NCBI GenBank assembly: GCA_028023455.1
Contig: JAQFVV010001000.1
Location: 1-64,000 of the forward strand
DNA: 64,000 nucleotides
Direction: 5' to 3'
Source: Epiperipatus broadwayi
Taxonomy: Eukaryota; Onychophora; Udeonychophora; Euonychophora; Peripatidae
Shown piece after piece: positions 12,285 through 24,499 of the stretch (its first letter is position 1; each line of letters opens with the position of its first letter). The translations under genes were made by a program, and so were the position numbers. Under the pieces are notes generated by a model. The model ran no database searches. It was not told where the DNA came from and saw only the letters and a program-made list of their open reading frames with translations.

Positions 12285-13550
12285 ATTATCATCAACTGAA
12301 ACTAATCTTTTAACAGTAACTGATCACATTGCTAATGCCTTTGAGAATCAATGTCATTTAGATGTTGTTTATTTTGATTTATCCAAGGCATTTGATAAAG
12401 TGGATCATTCCAGGTTGCTTTTCAAAATGTATAAATTAGGTTTTTCGTATAATTTGGTTGCATGGGATGAATCTTTTATTAAGAAGAGAACAGCTTATGT
12501 AAAGTTTAAGAATAATTCTTCTAATCCATATTATTGTAATATAGGAGTATCTCAGTGCAGTATCCTTGTACCATTATTGTTTAACATTTATATTGATGAT
12601 TTGGGAGAGAGTTTAGAATTTTTGCATATTTTATGTTATGCAGATGATTGTAAAATTTTTAGGAATATAAACTCAATTAATGATTGCATATTATTACAAA
12701 AAGATAATAATTTTGTGAAATGGTGTAGAGATAATAAAATGGAAATTAATATGGATAAGTGTTCAACAGTTTCTTATTCCAAAAAATCTGAAATGATAAT
12801 TTGTCCTTATTATATTGAAGATCATAATATAAAATTTGTTGATATTCAGAAAGACCTTGGAATTATTTTTGCAAGCAATGTATTATTTCATCATCATATT
12901 GAAAATGTAGTAAATAAGGCTTTTAAAATTATGGGTGCAATTTTAAGGCATGGTAGACAATTTAGTAGTTTTACAAAATATGTTATTTCTCTCTGGTTTT
13001 GCCAATTTTAGAATATGGATCTGTTGTTTGGAATCCCAGTTCCAAACCAGATATTATTAAAATTCAATTGGTTTATGACAAATTTTCTAAGTACATTATA
13101 TTAAAAGACCATTATCTATCCCTATCCATTAGAAGAAAAATGAGAGATCTTAACATTTTATATAACTTTGTAAATCAAAAAATTATATTAACTAACAAAA
13201 TTTCAAATATTACTTTTAATAATTGTTTACATAAACCATGTACATTTACTTTATTTTATATTAAGGTTCATCACTCTAACATATTAAATTTTTCACCTTT
13301 GTTTTGTTTGCCTAATACCTATAATCATGATTTTATTAATGAAAATATTTTTTCTTTAGACTTTAAAAAATTTGTTACTTATCTTATAAAAAAGTATGGC
13401 ATATAATTATATTATTTTCATCATTTTTAATCATTTATGTATATTATTTATATATATATTATTGTATAGTTATTATAGTACAATTCTGTAATTGGCTTAA
13501 TGCTGTAGTTTTGTATGGTAAATAAATTGAATTAAATTGAATTGTTGTTG
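12285..13550 (+). mobile_element. 5'-truncated Jockey/CR1-like LINE
   Basis: Coding sequence begins abruptly inside the reverse transcriptase near 12289, directly after an ATT run, the usual result of incomplete target-primed reverse transcription. It contains the RT palm and C-terminal region, a short 3' UTR from 13407, and a 3' end near 13525-13550 where ATAAATTGAATTAAATTG gives way to TTG repeats. Simple-repeat tails of this sort are typical of Jockey/CR1-type LINEs. It meets the tail of the next, minus-strand element almost base to base. Confidence 0.75.
12289..13406 (+). pseudogene. LINE reverse transcriptase, 3' part, one frameshift
   Basis: The frame is open from about 12289, upstream of the first Met at 12400, and carries YFDLSKAFDKVDHS (motif A) at about 12370-12411, NIGVSQCSILVPLLFNIYIDD (motif B region; the usual PQGS is altered to SQCS) and CYADDCKIF (motif C, the catalytic Asp pair) at 12633-12659. 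The wording 'FDLSKAFDKVDH' and 'DLGIIF' is that of Jockey/CR1-group enzymes. A frameshift near 13000-13011 moves the C-terminal part to another frame that runs to 13406. It made an RNA-templated DNA polymerase for LINE insertion; the missing N-terminus, endonuclease and the frameshift make it non-functional. Confidence 0.75.
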
Positions 13551-14089
13551 TTGTTATCATTATTATTATGTTTCAAAAAGAACTTTATTGATTCAATGAA
13601 ACTTTTACATTGATTAAATCTGTATATACATACTCATTTACATGATAATCACTTCCTTTCAATAAAAACAATTTGATGCATGGCAGTACATATGTCATGT
13701 GAGGGTTTAGTTTTGTAAGAGCATTACTGATAGGAAAGATCTAAATGAAGAATTGTTCGTTGATTGAAGCACATCTGAACATATAGATAGGTCTGTTTAA
13801 AGATTGTCCATAGGTTAAAGACTATTCTTCAATGATATAAAAATATTAATAAGCTAAAAGTTATTATCAATAATATAAATATAATATTAATAAGATAAAA
13901 GTTCTTGTTAGTCTAATGAGTCCAAATCTTTATCCTCTCTGGAGTTGGGTATGTGGTCTTTTGCATGGAGCAAGTACATCTGAGGTTATAACATTGATTG
14001 CTGTGCTGATGTAGTTATGTTCATGGTTTGAATTGTTATTGGCAGTTGGTCTTAAGCATCTTTATAATCAAGTTCTAACTCTTCATCAG

Positions 14090-14945
14090 TTGTGTCATTT
14101 GAGTGATGTGCTTGTTTAGAGACATTGGTATTTAATTCTGTTTTGACTTTCTTGGCCCATACAGTTTTTTTGGCAGCTGTCCTGTTTTTTGCTTTGGCTC
14201 TTGGACTGTTTGCATTGTCTGAGGCATGTTTGGAGTGATTACTTGCACTATAGTGATTGATGTATTGTTTTTTTGTTTCTAGTATTCAGGGTGGTTGAGA
14301 TTGGTTAGTTGTGCTATCAGTATTACTGGAGACTTTTGTTTTTCTGTTTGTGTCTCTACCACTGACATTTCTCACTGATTTGATCTATCACTTGGGCTGG
14401 ATGTGCTACTGTAATTTCTTGTACTCTTTTGCTTGGTGTCTGAGCTCCATTTATTTTTTTAATTGATAGATCTAGAAATTCTTTACTTGCATTCGTATCT
14501 TTGTTTATATTGTGCTGACATCGGTGCTGGTTTGTTAGTTTTTGGCTCCTAGTTTCCTCATCATCAAATGGTCTCATTGCCTGTTTTGAGATTTTTGTTA
14601 CTTGATGTTGGATTGCTTTTGCCTAGTTTTGCATGCTTTGTTTTGTGTCACAATTGATTGCCAGATGGCCATGATCTCCACATAAAAAACACTGTGGCCT
14701 TAGTCCTCTTATATGAAGGATTAGCATCGCATTTTGATCCATGATCTGTGTTGGAATATTTTCTGGCATTACAATATCATTTAATTTAATTTTAAATGTA
14801 AACTATTGCTGTATACTAGGGTACATCGTTTAAGTATATTGGATTTAAGTAAATTGCTTTAGAAAATGGTTGTATTAAATTTTAGAAGTCTTAGATGCTG
14901 TATCTGAAATATATTTTTGATACTGTGGTCCTGCTATGCAACAGA
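14090..14945 (-). pseudogene. ORF1 C-terminal half with CCHC knuckle (copy A)
   Basis: On the minus strand near 14640-14700 the frame gives RPQCFLCGDHGHLAINCDTK, a C-x2-C-x4-H-x4-C knuckle. Before it lies a domain matching copy B through motifs like NLIQ.F.K.IY..PIYLND. After it comes a polar tail with the 73-codon frame 14356-14577 and an ELDYKDA motif near 14080 that copy B also has. Several stops break the frame. The protein would bind element RNA, as LINE ORF1/Gag-like proteins do. Confidence 0.6.
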
Positions 14946-15137
14946 AGCAACACACGAGATATAGGTCTGAATACAAATAGAGAAATATTAAAAAAGAAAA
15001 TGTCAAACATAACCTGTATTAAAAATGTCTAACAGCAAGAGAATAACATTCCCAAGTGACAAAAGTGTGTTCATATCATAATAGTGAGTAAGAAATATAA
15101 TTTACAAAGAATAAACTTTGATTCTATAAGGAATAAC

Positions 15138-15728
15138 ATGGCATCAGCACAAAAAAGCAATGATCTCAATAGCACCAAAATAATAAATAATAAACCAAGC
15201 ATAAGTAGTACTGCCAAAACGTTTGCAAATGCTGCAAAATGAAATCACCAACCAAGCAATACCAAAAATAACAACCTCACCACAAGCTGCTAGATTCAGA
15301 AAAGTAAATCAAATAGATATCAATGATTTAAATCTCAAAAACACTAACAATCTAGAATCCCCATCAGTCACTAGGACTCAAGAAGAATTGCAAATAATCA
15401 ATACCAACTTCAACAACATGATCCCAAAAAACTGTTTAACACTTTTAAAAAATTCTTCTCATCAAAATCAATTGTGCTAGCAGCTACAGACAAAAACATC
15501 ACCCTATATAAATTTCCTAAAGAATTATTATACGAGGTGCTAACCACGAATGCAATATGGGACACAATTTCTAGCATTGGAGAACACCCAATTCACAATA
15601 TCTAGTGATACAATTCTTCGATGAATATCAAAAAGCTAGGTTCCAAATTTAGATTGAGATCCTGGGATGCTATGCCGATAACTGTCGACAAAATTTCACA
15701 AAACTATATCACCAGCATTATCAAAAAT
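15138..15728 (+). pseudogene. ORF1 N-terminal half, inverted (copy A)
   Basis: An ATG at 15138 begins MASAQKSN, matching the MVSTQRNN start of copy B. The frame then shifts and continues at 15223-15480 with FRKVNQIDINDLNLKNTNN, which aligns to FRNVNHTDFNDLNLRNTNN in copy B. Further on, TLYKFPKELLYE and FFDEYQKARFQ match copy B up to about 15728. The unit lies on the plus strand while the rest of copy A is minus, so this is the inverted 5' segment. Stops and one frameshift are present. The fold of this domain is not recognised. Confidence 0.65.
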
Positions 15729-15740
15729 TATTATTATTAT

Positions 15741-15875
15741 TATTAAGTAATAATTTACTAAGGCTGTAACCTTAGAAATAAGCGTCTGAAAAATACGAAG
15801 GTAGGGACCTCTATAGTTCGTATTTTTCAGACGCTTATTTCTAAGGTTACAGCCTTAGTAAATTATTACTTAATA
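15741..15875. repeat. perfect 59-bp-arm hairpin
   Basis: The arms 15741-15799 and 15817-15875 are exact inverted copies, with a 17-base spacer (GGTAGGGACCTCTATAG). The arms are not low-complexity and include AAGGCTGTAACCTTAG and GCGTCTGAAAAATACGAA. It sits in ATT-rich DNA just outside the inverted end of copy A. Perfect identity implies a recent event, gene conversion, strong selection for pairing, or an assembly/sequencing fold-back. A MITE with almost no interior is another option. Confidence 0.8.
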
Positions 15876-16021
15876 TAATAATGGGCGTTTAATAAAATTT
15901 ATAATTACAACTTTATATTATTATTATTATTATTATTATTATTATCATCATCATCATTATTATTATTATTATTATTAAGCCAATAAACATCACATGACCA
16001 CCATCTCTTATGTTTGTGTAT

Positions 16022-18000
16022 AACTGTTGTTATTATTATCATTATTATGTTTCAAAAGGCACTTTATTAATCTAGGTAGTTTTTATATCGAAATACATTT
16101 TTACATCCAGTTTTGTTACATAGATTGATATACAGGGGTACATACATCATAAGAGTTTCAAAAACTAGTGTCCTTCAGTGGATCAATTGTCCAATTGGTT
16201 CCATTTACTTGAGCACTAAGGCTTTCAACTATGGGAATACTGGTGCACTAACAATCATTCTTTATTACATATGTAATAGCAATTAGTTCCCAATATGTCA
16301 AAGTCATTTTTAATTCTTTTGAGATTTGTGTATTGTAAATACATTTTTTTATGTTCTGCTTTTCTGTTGCTGGCCAGTCTTGTGCATCCTTGTAATCTAG
16401 TTCAAGTTCTTCATCAGTTGCTCACCATTGTTTGGTATTGCTATTCATAGTTGCTTCTGCTTGGCTCTTCCATTTTAACTTTTTTGGCCTGTCTGTTTTT
16501 CTTTGGTGGTCACTCTGGTCTTCACTTTTGGTCTGTGTTTTTTTGTATAATTTGTGGCAAGTTTGATGAAATTAGTTGTGTTGTTTCAGTGGCTGTTATT
16601 TTTAATTCTTAGGGTTCATGAAGATTTTGGTATGGTGCCTTTGGAGTTGTCATTAGTTGAGTCATTTTTTTCTGGTTGAGTTTTTATTCTCAGCCTCTTC
16701 CTTGCCTTGGTTAGTAATGTCTTTTTTGTATTAGTGCACTCTCCTCTATTTTTTAGCCGTTGTTTCATCTTAAAATGGCTCTTGATCTCTACTTGTTATT
16801 CTAACTGATAGGTCTAAGTGCTCTTCAATTGGAGTCTCATCCATGTTTTTGCTTTGATGTAGTTGTCAGTTTGTGTTTTTTGGGGGTTCTGTTTTCTTCT
16901 TTATCAAGTGCTGTTTCTGTTTGCATTAATCTTTTTGCCTTTTGATGTTGCCCTGTGTTTGGTTGATGTTGCACTGTGTTTGATTGGTTTTTATGCTTTT
17001 TGCTTCTTGGTGCTGTGCTATGCTTGATTGATTTTTGATATTTTTCCTAGAATCACAGTCAATTGTTAGGTGTCCACATTCACTGCATGCAAAACATTGT
17101 GGTCTTAGTCTTTTTATGTGGATAGTTAATATGGCATCATGATCGACTATATGAGTGGATATATTTCTGGGTTTACATCTTCATTTAACTTGATTTTAAA
17201 ATGGAAATTATTGGTATATACTGCAGTAGGAGTGTCATTCAAGTATATTGGCTTAATGTAGATTGTTTTTCCAAATGTCTGGATTAGGTTTTGAAAATCT
17301 TGGATGTTATATCCAAAATGTGTTTTTAATTATGCCAGTGAAGCAGTTTTGCATTTTTTTAAATGACCACAAGCAGAGCATAATTTTCCAAGGTCTTAAT
17401 CTAAGTTTGAAACCTTGCTTGCTGATATTCATCAAAAAATTCTACCACAATATATCAGGAAATGGGATGCTCTCCAATGAATGAGATCATATCCCATATT
17501 GCATTTTTAGTCAGCTCTTCATACAGCAGTTCCCTAGGAAACTTATATAGGGTAAGGTTTTTGTCTGTTACTGCTATCCTGAGTGTCTTTGTCGAAAAAA
17601 ACTTTTTGAAGGTGTTAAATAACTTTTTTGGTATTGTATTGCTGAAGCTAGCATTGATTTCTTGTATCTCTTCTTTAGTCATGGCTTCTGATGAGGGTTT
17701 AATGTTATTGGTATTTCTGAGATTTAGGTCATTGAAGTCTGTGTGATTTACGTTTCTAAATCTCCCATTTTGGACTGGGGCTAAGGTTTTTTCCATGCTG
17801 GCTTGTTTATAGTTTGGTTTTGCTATATTTGCATCTGTTCTAGTGACACTGGTAATATTTAAACAGTTGTTTTTTCAGTGCCATTTGGGTAGTTGTTTCT
17901 CTGTGTTGACACCATGTTTCCTGTTTTTATGTCTAGAATAATTTTTTTTATTAAATACCTGTTTTACTTACAGTTTAGCTGTGATAATTTCTTCTTCTGT
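16022..18000 (-). mobile_element. ORF1-only LINE-like element, copy B
   Basis: Same family as copy A, in one orientation throughout. The 3' end at about 16022 has the same AATAAAG-type signal and AATAAT tail. ORF1 begins at 17915 and runs leftwards through an N-terminal domain (17455-17796 is an open frame), the knuckle near 17060-17100 and an ELDYKDAQDW motif near 16390. The 5' UTR continues to around 18000. No endonuclease or reverse transcriptase is found between ORF1 and the tail in either copy, so the lack is a family trait and not one deletion. Confidence 0.7.
16380..17915 (-). pseudogene. ORF1 protein with CCHC knuckle (copy B)
   Basis: The start ATG at 17915 is chosen because it aligns with the MASAQ start of copy A. 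The best open part, 17455-17796 (113 codons), gives NHTDFNDLNLRNTNN, KKLFNTFKKFF and LYKFPRELLYEE. After an in-frame stop the reading continues with FFDEYQQARFQT, HFGYNIQDFQNLIQTFGK and KPIYLNDTP. Then comes the knuckle RPQCFACSECGHLTIDC at about 17050-17105. Function by analogy is binding of element RNA. Multiple stops show it is inactive. Confidence 0.65.
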
Positions 18001-18206
18001 TTAAAACGGTTGTTTGCTTGATATAAAATTATTTAATACAAGATTTTCACCTTTTTTATTTTTTTATTTTTGTTCAGAGCTGTTGTCAGTTTAATCTTAC
18101 TGTGATGCAACATTATTATTTAATCATCATCATCATCAACATCCTCATCATTATCATCACATTATTATTATAATAATAAATTGTTTTTCTCTTCACCAAT
18201 AAAAAT

Positions 18207-18551
18207 TGTAATTATAAATATGCTATTTTTTCGCATGCATTAGTGAAGCTGTAATTATACTATAATGTTTAATATGCCGGCTTAGCACTTTCATGATTTA
18301 GTATTCAAATGATCTCAGTGCCATTAATAGAAGAGAGGCATGCTTTGCTCTCTCCAAACAATAGACTAACTAATTAAAAATTCAAGCTCATTTGCATATG
18401 TGTACAATAAATCACAACAGTCTTCATTCATAAAGCTATGAGTATAAGATTTGAATACTATATCTTGAAAGCATTAAGCAGGCATATTAAACATTATGGT
18501 ATAATTACAGCTTCACTATCACATGTGAAAAAGCATATATTTATAATTACA
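18207..18551. mobile_element. MITE-like element with ~115-bp terminal inverted repeats
   Basis: The left arm from 18207 (TGTAATTATAAATATGCT) and the right arm ending at 18551 are inverted copies over about 115 bases at perhaps 85-90% identity, with shared blocks such as TAGTGAAGCTGTAATTATA and CATAATGTTTAATATGCC. The middle is about 110 bases and has no frame. No target duplication is certain in the AT-rich flanks. Size and structure fit a non-autonomous DNA transposon. Confidence 0.75.
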
Positions 18552-18559
18552 TTATTATA

Positions 18560-20276
18560 ATATTTTGTTAAAATAAATACATACAAAATGTGTGTTTTTA
18601 TTTTAATGGATTTAAATTTTACATTAGTATCTTTATCACACATCTGTGTTCGTTTTACATAAATATTTTGTTATTTACATGAAATAAATAATTTTATTAT
18701 TTTTGTTAAAATATATGGTATTATTCTTTAATCATCATTTTGATATTAATTAAGTTCCAGTCAAGACATCACACTGCCAATTCATTTAAGTTTACTTAAA
18801 TATTTTATATTTGTTATTTGAATCCAATAACTTAAAAGTAAAATGCCTACATAAAAATCCCTGGTATACATATCCATGTTGATAGTAATAAATGTTCATT
18901 AGAGAAAGGCCCTAAAATAATTTTTATGATAAGTGTTAATGAATGTTTATTAATAGAAATCTTGAAAATATGTAATTAATGATAGATAAAATATAATTAT
19001 ATAAGTATGAAATCTTTTAGTAATAAGCAAATGATTGTTGAAATATTATATAAATTATATATATTTTAAAAGTTTAGTAGTCCAGATTTAAATCCCTGAG
19101 AAATTACATATTTCATTATTTATTTTGTTTGGCAAATCTGGAGAGTCTTATAAAGGTTCAACCATATATGAATGCATTTTCAGTACACACAAACATAATT
19201 GAAAGTGCATTTATAGTTTCTCTCACTCCAATTTTTGTTTTGGAACAATTAGCTTCCTACTTAGAGAGTCTCTTCCAAACAAATTTAGATTGAGAGGTTA
19301 CATTAGATATACACATTAACCATACATTTTATTCTTTTACTCTTTTTGTAGACATAATTTTCAGTGTCTTTTAAGGTTAACATTTTCTTTTTGCAGCATC
19401 AAATGTTCAGTTTAAAATTATAATAATAATTTCCAGAGTAGATTAACACAAATTGAATCAATCTATTATGAAATAACTTCCAGATTAACACAATTTCCAA
19501 GTCAGATTATCATAGGCTGAGACAGTCATTATGTTTGGATGGACATACAAGACTTGTTGCAAATTTCTCCCAGGCTATTCTTTTTCTATATTTTTAGTAC
19601 AACAAGTTATATGTTGGATTGATGAATCTCAGGATTTAGACAAAGCTTAGCACATGATTGTCTTTAACTACATTTTAAAAATTATTTGAAAACAGAAAAT
19701 GAAGTTAGTCTAACTTTAAATTACAATTTTAGCTTCTTACTGTTTTTCTCTCAAGAACCAGGTTCAGCTTCCATTGCTGTTTTCTTCTCAAGTGATGGAC
19801 TTAGACTGATACTGTTGTTCTCTTTTCAATAGCTGGATTAAGAATGAAACTGCCCAGATGCTATCATTATTTTAAATATAGCCTTTTTATTCATCTAATC
19901 ACAGAATAACTCAGAATTGATTATTTTTTTAATTAATTAAAAATTCCAATTATATTTTGATTATTGAAAAATTTATTTATAATTATTTTTTCTTCTTAAT
20001 TGTTTGATTAATCATTTAATTATGCATTAATATGAAAACATTACATTTGTAGGGGGAGATAGAATCCCTTTTAATTAACTAATAACAATTTCTAAAAAAA
20101 TGTTAATACTATATTTTTTCTCTTTTAAAAATTGATAAACAACCTTTCAAAGATTTTATTTACTTCTCTTTTTTAATTTTTAAAAAATAAAAGCCAATTA
20201 AATAAAATAAATAAAAAGAATAAATATTTATTTTATTCTTTTTTATATATATTTCTTTTTTACATCTTCTTTTTCT
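18560..20276. other. no gene recognised
   Basis: AT-rich DNA with no frame above chance. Near 20212-20250 a short A/T palindrome (AAGAATAAATATTTATTTTATTCTT) lies just before the ATT array. A loosely repeated pattern near 19740-19860 is too weak to call. Confidence 0.5.
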
Positions 20277-22909
<2,633 letters not shown>

Positions 22910-23201
22910 TAATGAATAATATTTCTGTAATATAAATTTCAATACACCACTCTCATACAAGTAGAAACTAGTTTCTATTCACTTTTAACACCTTGTCAAT
23001 GGATGCAATCATTAACATGTGACCAAAAACATAAAAAAGATGTATGATCCCCAATATGCACATTTCATGCTGAATCAGTACTAACCAGTTGGCCCAGATT
23101 ACATTCTTTTGCACATATCTTTATTATTGTTCAGTATATATATATAGATAAAGAATTAGAGTGGTGTAATGAAACTTACACTACAAAAATATTATTCATT
23201 A
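22910..23201. mobile_element. MITE-like element with 44-bp inverted repeats
   Basis: The arms 22910-22953 (starting TAATGAATAATATTTCTGTA) and 23158-23201 are inverted copies with about five mismatches in 44; both end in ACACCACTCT on the inner side. The interior of about 200 bases holds a short GAAACTAGTTTC palindrome and no frame. A TAA flank on each side could be a target duplication but is not informative in this base composition. Confidence 0.65.
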
Positions 23202-24499
23202 GGTAGATAACAAATTATTCTTAAAAAAGAAAATTAATTGTAATATAATTAATTTTTTACCATTACTGAACATTAAAATGTTTTTTTAAAAATAATAAAA
23301 AAAACCTGCTTCAGTTTTGCAATGAATGACGAGATTAAAATAAAGAAATCAAGATCAAAAATAATTATCATATTACTGGTAAAATTTTCTTTTCAAACAA
23401 GATTTGTTACTTATTTTTTATAGATTAAGTTAAAAACTCTGACATCAATACCTACTCATCATTCTAATGAATAATTAGAGCAATAAATTACATTTATCTA
23501 TCTTTTAAAACATGTAAACTTAATAATATTAAATTATAACAATAATTTATTTCTAAATTTTGGAAAAATTGCTCTCATTATCCAATGTCTATATATACAC
23601 TCACTAAATATATCAATTCTAAAAAGTGTTGTGAGGATTTCAATCACACTTCTCAGAATATAAATAATTATTCTTACTGTAATTTTCTCTCTTCAATTTC
23701 AGAATGCAAATAAAATGGGTCATACTTCAGAGAATCATAACAGTCTAAACTTACAAAGTCCTAAAAAATGGAGATAGAATTATATGTAATATAATGAATT
23801 TGTTTCAATTCTATAATATATTTACTATATCAATTATTAATTTGTATCAAATAATTACTAAACTATAGTCTCCATTTGAGTCAAAAGCATATAATATTCC
23901 ATTATAGAGATAAGGCTGTTATATTTTAGTAGAAATGGCAGTCATATCAGTAGCATAATGTAATTTAAGACTTATAATTCATAACTGAGATAATGATCAT
24001 AACTGGAAATGAAAAAAAAATTAACACAAAAGAAATCATAATGAATTGAATTTTATAAATAAACTTTTAAGGAAAACTAATAATAGCTAATTCAATTTCT
24101 TTTAAATTGTACATTAACATCTTAGTAAAGACAGGAAACAATCTCTGGCAAATAAAAAACAGTGCTGCTTGATGCTTTTGCTTTCTTCAATTTAAAATTG
24201 TTATTTTTAAAATCTATGTTTGACCTCCATGCAAATGTAAAACAACTGCATGTGATAATGATCTTTTACCAAGAATTATTCAATATTTTTTAAAACTAAA
24301 TTATTTTTGCGTAAACATTTTGCTATATATGTATGTTGGTCACCCATGAAATTGAAAATATATATGAGAGTCTTAAGTCAAATAATGAAGAAATTTATAC
24401 ATATATGTTATCAATTTAAAGGCTTATAATTATGCAATGTAACTCTTATTAAATCTATAACATTATAGCTTATTCACACACACACACATATATATATAT
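23202..24499. other. no gene recognised; CA/TA microsatellite at right end
   Basis: AT-rich DNA without a frame. It ends in ACACACACACAC followed by ATATATATAT at about 24475-24499, which abuts the possible LTR that follows. Confidence 0.5.

Larger units (their letters stand above)
13553..15728 (-). mobile_element. ORF1-only LINE-like element, copy A, with inverted 5' part
   Basis: The 3' end, on the minus strand, is at about 13553: an AATAAAG signal followed by an AATAAT-type tail. From there to about 14940 the sequence matches copy B (16022-18000) on the same strand. From about 14945 to 15728 the match to copy B continues but on the opposite strand, and it supplies the 5' part that is missing. 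The two blocks meet in the region of ORF1 just before the zinc knuckle with little lost. This geometry (5' part inverted, its 5' end next to the 3' block) is the hallmark of twin priming. No reverse transcriptase or endonuclease is present, so it must use another LINE's enzymes. Confidence 0.7.

Noticed and set aside
15223-15480. A free-standing 85-codon gene
   Set aside because: It is the shifted inner part of the inverted ORF1 of copy A, as its match to 17455-17796 shows.
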